Assembly: GCF_900128505.1 (NCBI RefSeq)
Contig: NZ_LT669941.1
Span: forward strand, 2,291,441-2,355,440
Origin: Parabacteroides timonensis
Lineage (GTDB): Bacteria > Bacteroidota > Bacteroidia > Bacteroidales > Tannerellaceae
Reading direction: 5' to 3'
Length of the DNA: 64,000 nt
Position numbers and translations under genes: made by a program. Positions within the stretch are counted from its first letter, which is position 1; the number at the start of each line of letters is the position of its first letter. The notes beneath the pieces were generated by a model that was not told where the DNA came from, ran no database searches, and saw nothing but the letters and a program-made list of their open reading frames with translations. Shown here one piece after another: positions 36,989 to 43,947 of the stretch.

Positions 36989-37798
36989 ATGGATAAGGAA
37001 CTACCCAAATCGCGGATGACCGTCAAGCCCGGCAAACTATTCGTCAACCTGACCAAAAGCCAGCTCCCCGGACAGGCTCCGTTCTACAAAGGAACCCTCC
37101 CCCTTCACCACACGCTGAATATCGACGACATCGCTGAACGGGCGGTGGAGCATCGTTCTTCCTATTCGCACGGGACGCTCGTCGCCTCCTTCCGTACCAT
37201 GATGGAAGAAATCTACGGCGCCATCGAGGACGGTTTCAATGTCGACTTCGGACTGGGCCGTACGGAGTTGACCGTCAATGGCCGCTTCAAGACCGAGTAC
37301 GAGAAGTTCGACCGCGAGCGACATGCCATCCGCATCAAGCTCCGTCCCTCGCCCCGTCTCAACCAGCTGGCCGACTGGTTCCCGGTGGAAGTCACCCCTT
37401 ACCACCGCAACGCGCCGGCACCCAGCGAAGTAAGTATCCACAACGATCCTTTCCGGCGCCAGGAGGGTCGCGAGTTCTGCGTCATCCCCGCCGGCTACAC
37501 CCTCCCGCTTTTCATCCATGGCCTCCGTATCAAAGTGATGGGCGACCATCCCGAAGTGGGGCTCGTGCTTCGTCAGGAAGAGGGTGGCGACAAACGCTAT
37601 TTCATCGAACCCAACCGGATCTTCATCAACGAATCCACCCGTCTGGCCTTCATGCTCCCCGAAGTACTGACGCCGGGGAGGTGGGTGGTGGAGGTGCATA
37701 GCCAATACAACCCCAGCTACCGCCTCTATCAAAAGCCTCGGGTAGGGATAGTCAACCTTACCGTCCTCGACACTACCGCATCGGGATGCGGTGACTAA
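36989..37798 (+). CDS. HU-like DNA-binding domain fused to DUF4469 (copy 1)
   Basis: A 269-residue protein read from the ATG at 36989. The longer open frame to 36635 runs through the permease gene and is not credible. The N-terminal half (about residues 10-120) resembles the HU-like fold of Bacteroidales (FVNLTKSQLPGQAPFYKGTL; HGTLVASFRTMMEEIYGAIEDG), and the C-terminal half (about 150-262) is a DUF4469 Ig-like domain. No signal peptide was seen. It stands alone on the plus strand within the minus-strand export array, with its own promoter. Its last codons lie inside the first unit of a 23-bp-period palindrome array. The function is unknown. Confidence 0.85.
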   Translation: MDKELPKSRMTVKPGKLFVNLTKSQLPGQAPFYKGTLPLHHTLNIDDIAERAVEHRSSYSHGTLVASFRTMMEEIYGAIEDGFNVDFGLGRTELTVNGRFKTEYEKFDRERHAIRIKLRPSPRLNQLADWFPVEVTPYHRNAPAPSEVSIHNDPFRRQEGREFCVIPAGYTLPLFIHGLRIKVMGDHPEVGLVLRQEEGGDKRYFIEPNRIFINESTRLAFMLPEVLTPGRWVVEVHSQYNPSYRLYQKPRVGIVNLTVLDTTASGCGD

Positions 37799-37861
37799 CT
37801 GTATCCGGGTGCGGCTCTTCACCGCATCGGGATGCGGTAGTCTACTGCATCAGGGTGCGGC
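37775..37861. repeat. Array of four 23-bp-spaced palindromic units
   Basis: Units begin at 37775, 37798, 37821 and 37844, exactly 23 bases apart. Units 1 and 3 are ACCGCATCGGGATGCGGT, two 8-base arms around GG. Units 2 and 4 are diverged versions (ACTGTATCCGGGTGCGGC, ACTGCATCAGGGTGCGGC). The first unit contains the end of the HU-DUF4469 gene. Confidence 0.8.
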
Positions 37862-37952
37862 ACTGCCTTGCCTTAGGCTATCGACATTCCTCTCTAACAG
37901 TGTCGGGGTAGTACACAGTCTCCATCAGTCTTGCCAGTGACACACCCCCTAC

Positions 37953-37985
37953 CCCCTCTCAAGAGGGGAAAGGTTACTCCCGGCA
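37953..37985. repeat. CCCCTCT hairpin repeat, copy 1
   Basis: CCCCTCT-CA-AGAGGGG (37953-37968) is followed by GAAAGGTTACTCCCG-like bases. A close copy lies at 41505-41535. Confidence 0.6.
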
Positions 37986-38064
37986 CTACAACCGACGGCA
38001 TCGGCCATCCTAAGGGAATGCGAAGCGTTCCAGGAAAGGCCTCAGCGGGTGAGTGTTAAGCGGA

Positions 38065-38139
38065 GGTGAAAGACGGAGCGTCCGGAGCATGCGCTGTTTG
38101 AGCGAAGCGAGTTCGCAGGCGACAGCGTAGTCTTTCACC
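38065..38139. repeat. 75-base nested palindrome
   Basis: GGTGAAAGAC (38065-38074) pairs with GTCTTTCACC (38130-38139). Inside it CGCTGT (38092-38097) pairs with ACAGCG (38122-38127), and GCGAA (38102-38106) pairs with TTCGC (38112-38116). It could fold as a single long cruciform or RNA. Confidence 0.65.
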
Positions 38140-38173
38140 GGAGTAGCGAAGCCGGTGCAGCCTTGATCTTTTG

Positions 38174-38201
38174 GTTACTTTTCCATCAAGGGAAAAGTAA
38201 C
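38174..38201 (-). terminator. Hairpin at the end of the ABC ATPase gene
   Basis: GTTACTTTTCC (38174-38184) pairs with GGAAAAGTAAC (38191-38201) around a 6-base loop. It overlaps the last base of the stop codon. There is no T-run, so it may be a processing or REP-like element rather than a true terminator. Confidence 0.55.
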
Positions 38202-38866
38202 TACTGAACCTGTCGTCCGTCGAAGAACCGCACCGTACGACTCGTCTGCTGTGCCTGTGCCTCGTTGTGGGTTACCATCACGATGGTGCGTCCGTCTTCT
38301 TTATTCAGTTTATGCAGGATCTCCATTACTTCGATACCCATCTTCGAGTCGAGGTTACCGGTCGGCTCATCCGCCAGAATGATGTCGGGGTTACCCACGA
38401 TAGCACGGGCGATGGCTACACGCTGGCACTGACCACCCGAAAGCTGTGTCGGGAAGTGGCGCATACGGTGGCTGAGGCCTACCTTTTCAAGAACAGCTTC
38501 GGCAGCCTTACGGCGTTCGGAAGAGGATACCTTGCGATAGAGCAAAGGCAGTTCCACGTTATCGAGTACGTTCAGCGAATTGATCAGGTGGAACGACTGG
38601 AAGACGAAACCGAGCTTCTGGTTACGGAAGGCAGCCAGTTGTTTGTCGTTCATGCGGATTGTGTCGGTACCGTCAATCTCGATATGGCCCGATGTCGGAG
38701 CGTCGAGCAGTCCCATGATATTCAACAGGGTGGATTTTCCGCAACCGGAAGGGCCCATGATACTCAGGAATTCACCTTTCCGTACTTCCAGATTTACATT
38801 CTCTAAAGCAACTGTTTCAATCTCCTTCGTGCGGTAGATCTTCTCGAGGTTTGTTAACTTGATCAT
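38201..38866 (-). CDS. ABC transporter ATP-binding protein (MacB/LolD-type)
   Basis: The only ATPase of the array, with 221 residues. Walker A is GPSGCGKST (residues 38-46), Q-loop Gln90, signature LSGGQ (142-146), Walker B IILADE (162-167) and switch His200. Its length and the ADEPTGNLDS motif place it in the MacB/LolD/FtsE group, which works with four-helix FtsX-type permeases in mechanotransmission rather than classic transport. It lies 43 bases after the pair 1 A-type gene and closes the unit adaptor - B1 - A1 - ATPase. It probably powers all five permease pairs, but this is an inference. Confidence 0.95.
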   Translation of the reverse strand: MIKLTNLEKIYRTKEIETVALENVNLEVRKGEFLSIMGPSGCGKSTLLNIMGLLDAPTSGHIEIDGTDTIRMNDKQLAAFRNQKLGFVFQSFHLINSLNVLDNVELPLLYRKVSSSERRKAAEAVLEKVGLSHRMRHFPTQLSGGQCQRVAIARAIVGNPDIILADEPTGNLDSKMGIEVMEILHKLNKEDGRTIVMVTHNEAQAQQTSRTVRFFDGRQVQ

Positions 38867-38909
38867 AATGTTTGATATTTAAATTGTTATAACTAATTCT
38901 TTATTATTA

Positions 38910-40172
38910 CTATTCATAATGCAACGCTTCCGCCGGTTTCATCTTCATCGTTTTGCGGATTGGGAACCAGATACCGAGGGTGATCATTCCCGCCATCAGC
39001 AGATAAGCCCCTCCAAAGGTCGCCACGAACCGCCACCAGGTATACGGAAGACGATAGGTGTCGGGCATATCGAAATAAAGCATATTGATGATGAATACCA
39101 GCAGGAAAGGGACAGTAAGAGCCAACAGGATAAGTCCTTCGAGGTTCATCAGGCGGCTGAGCTGACGACGGTTCGAGCCGAGAGCGACACGCAATCCCAT
39201 CTCCCCCTGCCGTGCCTGCGTACGCAGCCAGAAGGTTCCGATGATGCCGAAGAAGACGTTGATCAGCATGAAACCTACCAGGGCGGTCTTCTTCTTCATG
39301 TTGTCTTCACGGCTCTTCAGAATCTGGCTTCTCATTTCACTGAGCGGGACGACGCTCGAAACGTAGACATTGTTCACCGTCAGCCGGTCGCCCATCCCTT
39401 GCAGGAGTGTTTCCATGTCTTCCGCCCGGAAACCGGGTTTCATTCGCACCAGGCAGTCGACAGCCTGCGGTTGATTCTCTTCAATTTCCCCGAGCAGCTG
39501 CTCCCGGGTAGGTATCTGGTAAAAGAAAGGTATGCTCTCTTTATATTCCGACTCGCGGACAGAACCGGAAACCGCCAAGACGAGCAGCTCATCCGAACTA
39601 TCGGGATGATACTTGACAAACTGCCCACGGGCCGAACCTTTCTCCCCGTAGAAAGCACGCTCCATATCGGCGGAAATAACGATCCCGGTCCGTTGCCCGA
39701 TAATCGTTAAAAGATCCTTTCCCCCTTTTTCTTTTATCCGCAGTACGGTAAAATACTCAGGAGTGACGGTCGACTGTCGGAAACCTGCCTTGATAAACGT
39801 ATCCGCATCTGCCCGGAAGAGTGTCGACCAGGAACGGTTCTCCGTATAGACACAGCCGACAAGGGACAATGAAACTTCTTCCACCTTGTCTTCCTGACGG
39901 ATGTTGTCGACCAGGCGCAGTACGTCCTCACCTTGCCGGGTGGTGAGTAACGAGTCTTCCACATACCCCGAAGTACCCGGCATAATAACTCCCAACTGCA
40001 CCTTATAAACATTATCGATATTGAAACCCAACGGTTGGTAATAGGTGTACTTATCCACCAGCAGTGAATCCATCATGACCCATAGAATGCCGACTACAAC
40101 CAGAAGTTCGGCAAAGATCCAGCCATTGCTGCGTCGTTGGTTCCAGATTATCTTTAGTATATGCTTTATCAT
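38910..40172 (-). CDS. FtsX/MacB-type ABC permease, A type, pair 1
   Basis: 420 residues in the core unit with the adaptor and the ATPase. It opens MIKHILKIIWNQRRSNGWIF, and the loop reads WLRTQARQGEMGLRVALGSN, with an MKPAEALHYE end. The helix order is one N-terminal helix, a periplasmic core (about 45-285) and three C-terminal helices. It starts 22 bases after the B-type partner. As the pair next to the ATPase, it is the best candidate for the original pair from which the others were duplicated. Confidence 0.93.
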   Translation of the reverse strand: MIKHILKIIWNQRRSNGWIFAELLVVVGILWVMMDSLLVDKYTYYQPLGFNIDNVYKVQLGVIMPGTSGYVEDSLLTTRQGEDVLRLVDNIRQEDKVEEVSLSLVGCVYTENRSWSTLFRADADTFIKAGFRQSTVTPEYFTVLRIKEKGGKDLLTIIGQRTGIVISADMERAFYGEKGSARGQFVKYHPDSSDELLVLAVSGSVRESEYKESIPFFYQIPTREQLLGEIEENQPQAVDCLVRMKPGFRAEDMETLLQGMGDRLTVNNVYVSSVVPLSEMRSQILKSREDNMKKKTALVGFMLINVFFGIIGTFWLRTQARQGEMGLRVALGSNRRQLSRLMNLEGLILLALTVPFLLVFIINMLYFDMPDTYRLPYTWWRFVATFGGAYLLMAGMITLGIWFPIRKTMKMKPAEALHYE

Positions 40173-40194
40173 CTTCGTTTCGTCTTTTATCTTG

Positions 40195-41466
40195 TTATTT
40201 ATCTATCGAGTCTTCTCCTTTCAACGAGCCGGCTATCTGTTCATTGGCAATGCGCAGGGCGGGTATCCCGGCTGAGAGCAGGTTGAGCAACAAGCAGAAT
40301 AACAGGGCGATGAAGAAGATACCGGGCTTAAACAGCATATCGCCTTGCAACTTCGTATCGGCATTGGGCAACAAGAAGTCGCGACAGACAGTCAGAAGCA
40401 GGAATGAAAGGATCAGTCCGATCACACCGCCCAGCAGGGTCGTCACACTGTTCTCATAAAGAACCTGGCGTACGAGTACAGCGGAGGTTGCCCCGAATGC
40501 CTTACGAACGCCCATCTCCCCGCGGCGTTTCTGTACGGCCGATTGCGTCACGCCCATCAGGTTCAGCGCCGGAACGAGCAGTAGGAAAAGCAGCAGGCCA
40601 CCCATCTCCGCGAGGAAATCTTTCAGTTCGACTTTGACCTGCCCGATTGTACCGATTGCCTTGTCGAAACGGGTAATCGGGTTGTGAAAAAAATGAATCT
40701 CTGCTTCCTGCTTCGTTGAGTTATAACGAGCGATCTGCCCCTTCAGTTCTTGGCGGATGGCATCGAAGTCGGATGCATCGCGAGCCAACAGGCAGGTATT
40801 GAAAGCACCCGACATATTCTCAAGGTATGCCATATTGAGTACCATCGGATTGGTCGTGTAAGGTGTCCAGACTTGTCCGTAGGAAGAGTCGGAGGCACGG
40901 CTGACATCTTTCACCACCCCGCAAACCGTAAAAGGCTGACGGTCGATGATGACCGGCTTTCCTACTACCTGAGTCGTGCCATACAGCCCCCTCGCAACAC
41001 TCTCGCAGACAACAGCCTGGTGAATGCCGGATGTGAAGTCTGCCTCCGTGAACGGCTTGCCTTCCAGAAAAGAGAAGGCGTAGACCTTCCAGAAACCCGG
41101 ATCGGTATAAAAGATCTTATATGTCTTAAACATTTGCCTACCGGGCAACGACAAAGGGTATGACATCGTGAACCAGGCAGATACGGCTTCGGGTGTTTTC
41201 AACGAATAGAAGCATTCGCGGACAGCTTCGACAGACATGTTTCCTCTGCTCCAGTTGTTCTTTGTCTTTACCTCGGTTCCTTGTTCCACATAGAGCATCC
41301 GGTCGCGGTTCACCTCCGGTACAAAATTGGTCAGCTGTACCTGAAAGACTAGGATAACGATCATGATCATTGCGATAGACAGTGCCGTTCCGAGTATGGA
41401 TATCACACTGATGAGAGGATTCTCACGCAGCATGCTCAGGGCTTGTTTGAAGTATTGTTTAAACAT
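40195..41466 (-). CDS. FtsX/MacB-type ABC permease, B type, pair 1
   Basis: 423 residues. It starts MFKQYFKQALSMLRENPLIS, and the loop reads SAVQKRRGEMGVRKAFGATS. The C-terminus is longer than in other B-type copies (LKGEDSIDK). It directly follows the adaptor gene, with a 76-base gap that contains a CCCCTCT hairpin repeat (41505-41520), which could lower downstream expression or protect the mRNA. Confidence 0.93.
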   Translation of the reverse strand: MFKQYFKQALSMLRENPLISVISILGTALSIAMIMIVILVFQVQLTNFVPEVNRDRMLYVEQGTEVKTKNNWSRGNMSVEAVRECFYSLKTPEAVSAWFTMSYPLSLPGRQMFKTYKIFYTDPGFWKVYAFSFLEGKPFTEADFTSGIHQAVVCESVARGLYGTTQVVGKPVIIDRQPFTVCGVVKDVSRASDSSYGQVWTPYTTNPMVLNMAYLENMSGAFNTCLLARDASDFDAIRQELKGQIARYNSTKQEAEIHFFHNPITRFDKAIGTIGQVKVELKDFLAEMGGLLLFLLLVPALNLMGVTQSAVQKRRGEMGVRKAFGATSAVLVRQVLYENSVTTLLGGVIGLILSFLLLTVCRDFLLPNADTKLQGDMLFKPGIFFIALLFCLLLNLLSAGIPALRIANEQIAGSLKGEDSIDK

Positions 41467-41504
41467 ATTATTGTCTTATTATTAGTAGCTGATAGTAACT
41501 CTCT

Positions 41505-41535
41505 CCCCTCTTGAGAGGGGAAAAGTTACTCCCGT
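41505..41535. repeat. CCCCTCT hairpin repeat, copy 2
   Basis: CCCCTCT-TG-AGAGGGG (41505-41520) followed by AAAAGTTACTCCCG, matching the copy at 37953. It lies between the adaptor and pair 1 genes. Confidence 0.6.
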
Positions 41536-41542
41536 CAGCATC

Positions 41543-42787
41543 TTATTTTATCTTGAGTTTGTTCTTATCCTTGTAGCCACTCATGTCGGAGACGATGACT
41601 TCGTCGCCGGGTTGCAGGCCGCTGACCACTTCCACGTATTCGTAATTGCTGTCACCGAGCTGGACTTTGCGTTTCAGCAGTTGGTCGCCGTTGATGACGA
41701 ACAGTTCGTATTCGCCTTTACCTACGTAATAAGAAGCGTTAGCAATGCGCATGACATCGTCTTTTACGGCGTTCATGACGTAGACGTCCGTTTTCAAGCC
41801 GGAGCGGAGACGGCGGTGGCTGTCCTCTTCCAACTGTACGGTGAAGGAGATAACGCCGTTCTTGGAGAGCGGAGTCACATCGCTGACGGTTCCGTCGAGT
41901 TTATCGCTGCCAATCTTCACCACGGCTTTGCTGCCGGCGGCGATACGGTCGCCATAGGTGTCGGCTATCTCGCCCTCGATCTTGAAGTGCGACAGGTCGG
42001 AGACGATAGCGACCTTCGTGCCTTGCGGTACCTGCGAGCCGATCTCGTTGTTCACATACGTAAGGATGGCCTTACGGGGAGAACGGATCTGGGCATCGTC
42101 GAGCGTACGCTTGGTCTCAGCCAGGCCTTTGCGGAAGATGTTGAGTTCGAGTTCTTTTACTTTCAGGTCGGCATCCGTCAGGGCTTGTTCGTTAATGTAT
42201 TTCTGTTCGTCTTCCTTTAGTTTGAGTTGGCTGACATTGTAGTCGAGTTCCACCTGGCGGACTTTGTCGGTGGTGCCCGCGCCGAGGCTGTCGAGGTAAC
42301 GTTCGTTGCGAAGTTCCACTGCTTTACGGTCGAGTTCCATGCGGGACACTTTCAGCTTCATCTCCATTTCCGAGAGTTTGCTATGGTTGGTGACACGTAG
42401 TTTCTCAAGCTCGAGGCGTTTCATCTGTTCTTCGTCGAGGAGCTTCTTGTAGTCTGTCTCCGCGCTTTGCAGGTCGAGCTTGAGGATAGGCGTTCCGATA
42501 TCGACGGAGTCGCCACCCTTTTTGTAAATCTCGACGATGCGGGAATTGATCGGAGAGTTGATGATTTCCTCAAATGCGGGGATCACCTTACCGGAGGCAC
42601 TGACGGATACTTCTATCACGCCTTTATCTACGGTCGATATAGTTAAATCTTTACGATTCAGGCTGGTTTGCAGAAAAGAGATGACAACGGCTATCAGTAC
42701 CACGGCAGCTCCTACACCGGCGCCGATCTTTATAAATTGCTTGCGTTGTTCTTTTCTTTGTTCCTCTTTCGATATCTCTCTGTCCAT
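41543..42787 (-). CDS. HlyD/MacA-type periplasmic adaptor of the export array
   Basis: A 414-residue membrane-anchored adaptor that should link the inner-membrane permeases to an outer-membrane channel. A cytoplasmic basic N-terminus is followed by one helix (IGAGVGAAVVLIAVVISFLQ, about residues 22-41), a split biotinyl-lipoyl domain (VSASGKVIPAFEEIINSPI and later QIRSPRKAILTYVNNEIGSQ), a long coiled-coil hairpin (about 110-230), and beta-barrel and proximal domains (QLGDSNYEYVEVVSGLQPGD). No TolC-like gene is in the window. It is the first gene of the unit and has a conserved operator-promoter upstream. Confidence 0.92.
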   Translation of the reverse strand: MDREISKEEQRKEQRKQFIKIGAGVGAAVVLIAVVISFLQTSLNRKDLTISTVDKGVIEVSVSASGKVIPAFEEIINSPINSRIVEIYKKGGDSVDIGTPILKLDLQSAETDYKKLLDEEQMKRLELEKLRVTNHSKLSEMEMKLKVSRMELDRKAVELRNERYLDSLGAGTTDKVRQVELDYNVSQLKLKEDEQKYINEQALTDADLKVKELELNIFRKGLAETKRTLDDAQIRSPRKAILTYVNNEIGSQVPQGTKVAIVSDLSHFKIEGEIADTYGDRIAAGSKAVVKIGSDKLDGTVSDVTPLSKNGVISFTVQLEEDSHRRLRSGLKTDVYVMNAVKDDVMRIANASYYVGKGEYELFVINGDQLLKRKVQLGDSNYEYVEVVSGLQPGDEVIVSDMSGYKDKNKLKIK

Positions 42788-42820
42788 ATTTAGTATTGTT
42801 TTATGTTCTGCCCCGCTAGA

Positions 42821-42921
42821 GGCAAACTCCGTGCCAAAAAGCTAACGTATTGAATATGTGCTATTAGTTACAAATATAGAGTGTTCAATATCGGACAGTG
42901 TGTTCGGTTTTACACAGAACA
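42821..42921 (-). promoter_or_regulatory. Operator, promoter and leader of the export array (copy 1)
   Basis: Inverted repeat TGTTCAATATCGGACA (42882-42897) and a wider one, TGTTC-N11-GAACA (42901-42921), lie just upstream of the -7 box TATATTTG (minus strand 42878-42871). The leader has GGCAAACTCCGTGCCAAAAA (42821-42840). The same order of elements occurs at 34252-34347. No TTTG is found at -33. Confidence 0.7.
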
Positions 42922-42989
42922 TTCCACGCGGCAGGGTTGTTATTATCCAACACAATTATACAATGTATTAATCGCTAAACAAAAAACGT

Positions 42990-43829
42990 ATGAACACAAG
43001 ATCAATCTTATTCTCCCTGATCGCAGGAATGGCTTTATTCACGACGGCTTGCGACAACAACGACGACGACCACAAGAATGCGATCGAACCGACCCAGCCT
43101 GTGTTACAGACCTTCAACGACAAATATCCGGATGCCTCCAATCCGATCTTCACCATCGAAGGTAATTATTATGTAGCCGAATTCACCAACAACGGCGTCT
43201 CCACCGAAGCGTGGCTCACCGAACAGGGTAAATGGATGATGGATAAGGCCGACACGCCTTTCAACCAGTTGCCTCAACCTGTCACAACGGCCTTCGACAA
43301 CGGCCTTTACGCGGGTTGGAAAGTGGACGATACCTATACCATCCACCGCGACAGCATGGCGGTAGTCTACAAGATTGAGGCCGAAAAGGCGGATAGCGAC
43401 ATGGATTTGTATTACTCCGAATACGGTAACCTCATCAAAGCAGTCCCCGACAAAGGAAACGAAGATGCCCCGATCGTCATCCCCAATCCTGTGCACAACC
43501 TGATGAACCTGACTTTCGCCACCTGTACCTTACTGGATATACAGAGCAACAGCGAAGGGTATATCTTAAATATGCTGGACGGCCAAGTCTACAAGATCGC
43601 CCAACTGAATAAGGATTACAGATGGCAAAGCACTTCATATACGATCCCGGAACAGGATGTACCACAGATCATCATGGCAGCATTCCAGTCTACGGGGTAT
43701 GCCGGAGATACGATTGAGTCTATCAATGTAAAGATCGATGCAAACGGCACATTCTATACCTTCACTGTCGATCATAATGGACAGAGTACGGATGTAACGT
43801 TCAATGCGATAGGAAATATTGTAGAATGA
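42990..43829 (+). CDS. PepSY-like domain lipoprotein
   Basis: A 279-residue lipoprotein with a signal ending LFTTAC (Cys21) and an Asp/Asn-rich linker (DNNDDDHKN). Two beta-lactamase-inhibitor-like PepSY_like repeats follow (about residues 35-160 and 185-279): each has a Phe-x-x-x-Tyr-Pro/Thr-type start, YYVAEF or FYTFTVD strands and an xAWLTEQGKW or TDVTFNAIGN strand. Such proteins are common in Bacteroidales and are secreted or periplasmic, with no assigned function. It is divergent from the export adaptor, with 200 bases between them. Confidence 0.82.
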   Translation: MNTRSILFSLIAGMALFTTACDNNDDDHKNAIEPTQPVLQTFNDKYPDASNPIFTIEGNYYVAEFTNNGVSTEAWLTEQGKWMMDKADTPFNQLPQPVTTAFDNGLYAGWKVDDTYTIHRDSMAVVYKIEAEKADSDMDLYYSEYGNLIKAVPDKGNEDAPIVIPNPVHNLMNLTFATCTLLDIQSNSEGYILNMLDGQVYKIAQLNKDYRWQSTSYTIPEQDVPQIIMAAFQSTGYAGDTIESINVKIDANGTFYTFTVDHNGQSTDVTFNAIGNIVE

Positions 43830-43893
43830 GTAAGGTTCGTATTTAGGAAAAGGTGAAACATTTAGATCTGCAACATCTGAACCTACTCATAAA

Positions 43894-43927
43894 AAATCCC
43901 CTTCACAATGATGTGCGAAGGGGATTT
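43894..43927. terminator. Bidirectional terminator between the PepSY-like and GH2 genes
   Basis: AAATCCCCTTC (43894-43904) pairs with GAAGGGGATTT (43917-43927). A-run on the left and T-rich on the right, so it can serve both convergent genes. Confidence 0.85.
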
Positions 43928-43947
43928 CCTTTATATATAAACAATAA

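Larger units (their letters stand above)
37799..38200. other. Repeat-rich intergenic region
   Basis: 402 bases between convergent genes, with no coding signal. It holds three units of the 23-bp array, a CCCCTCT/AGAGGGG hairpin (37953-37968), a nested palindrome (38065-38139), ACCGG/CCGGT (38137-38156) and the hairpin at the end of the ATPase gene (38174-38201). Confidence 0.75.

Noticed and set aside
37775..37861. CRISPR or tandem terminators
   Set aside because: The spacing leaves only five bases between palindromes and there are no T-runs; neither CRISPR nor a terminator fits.
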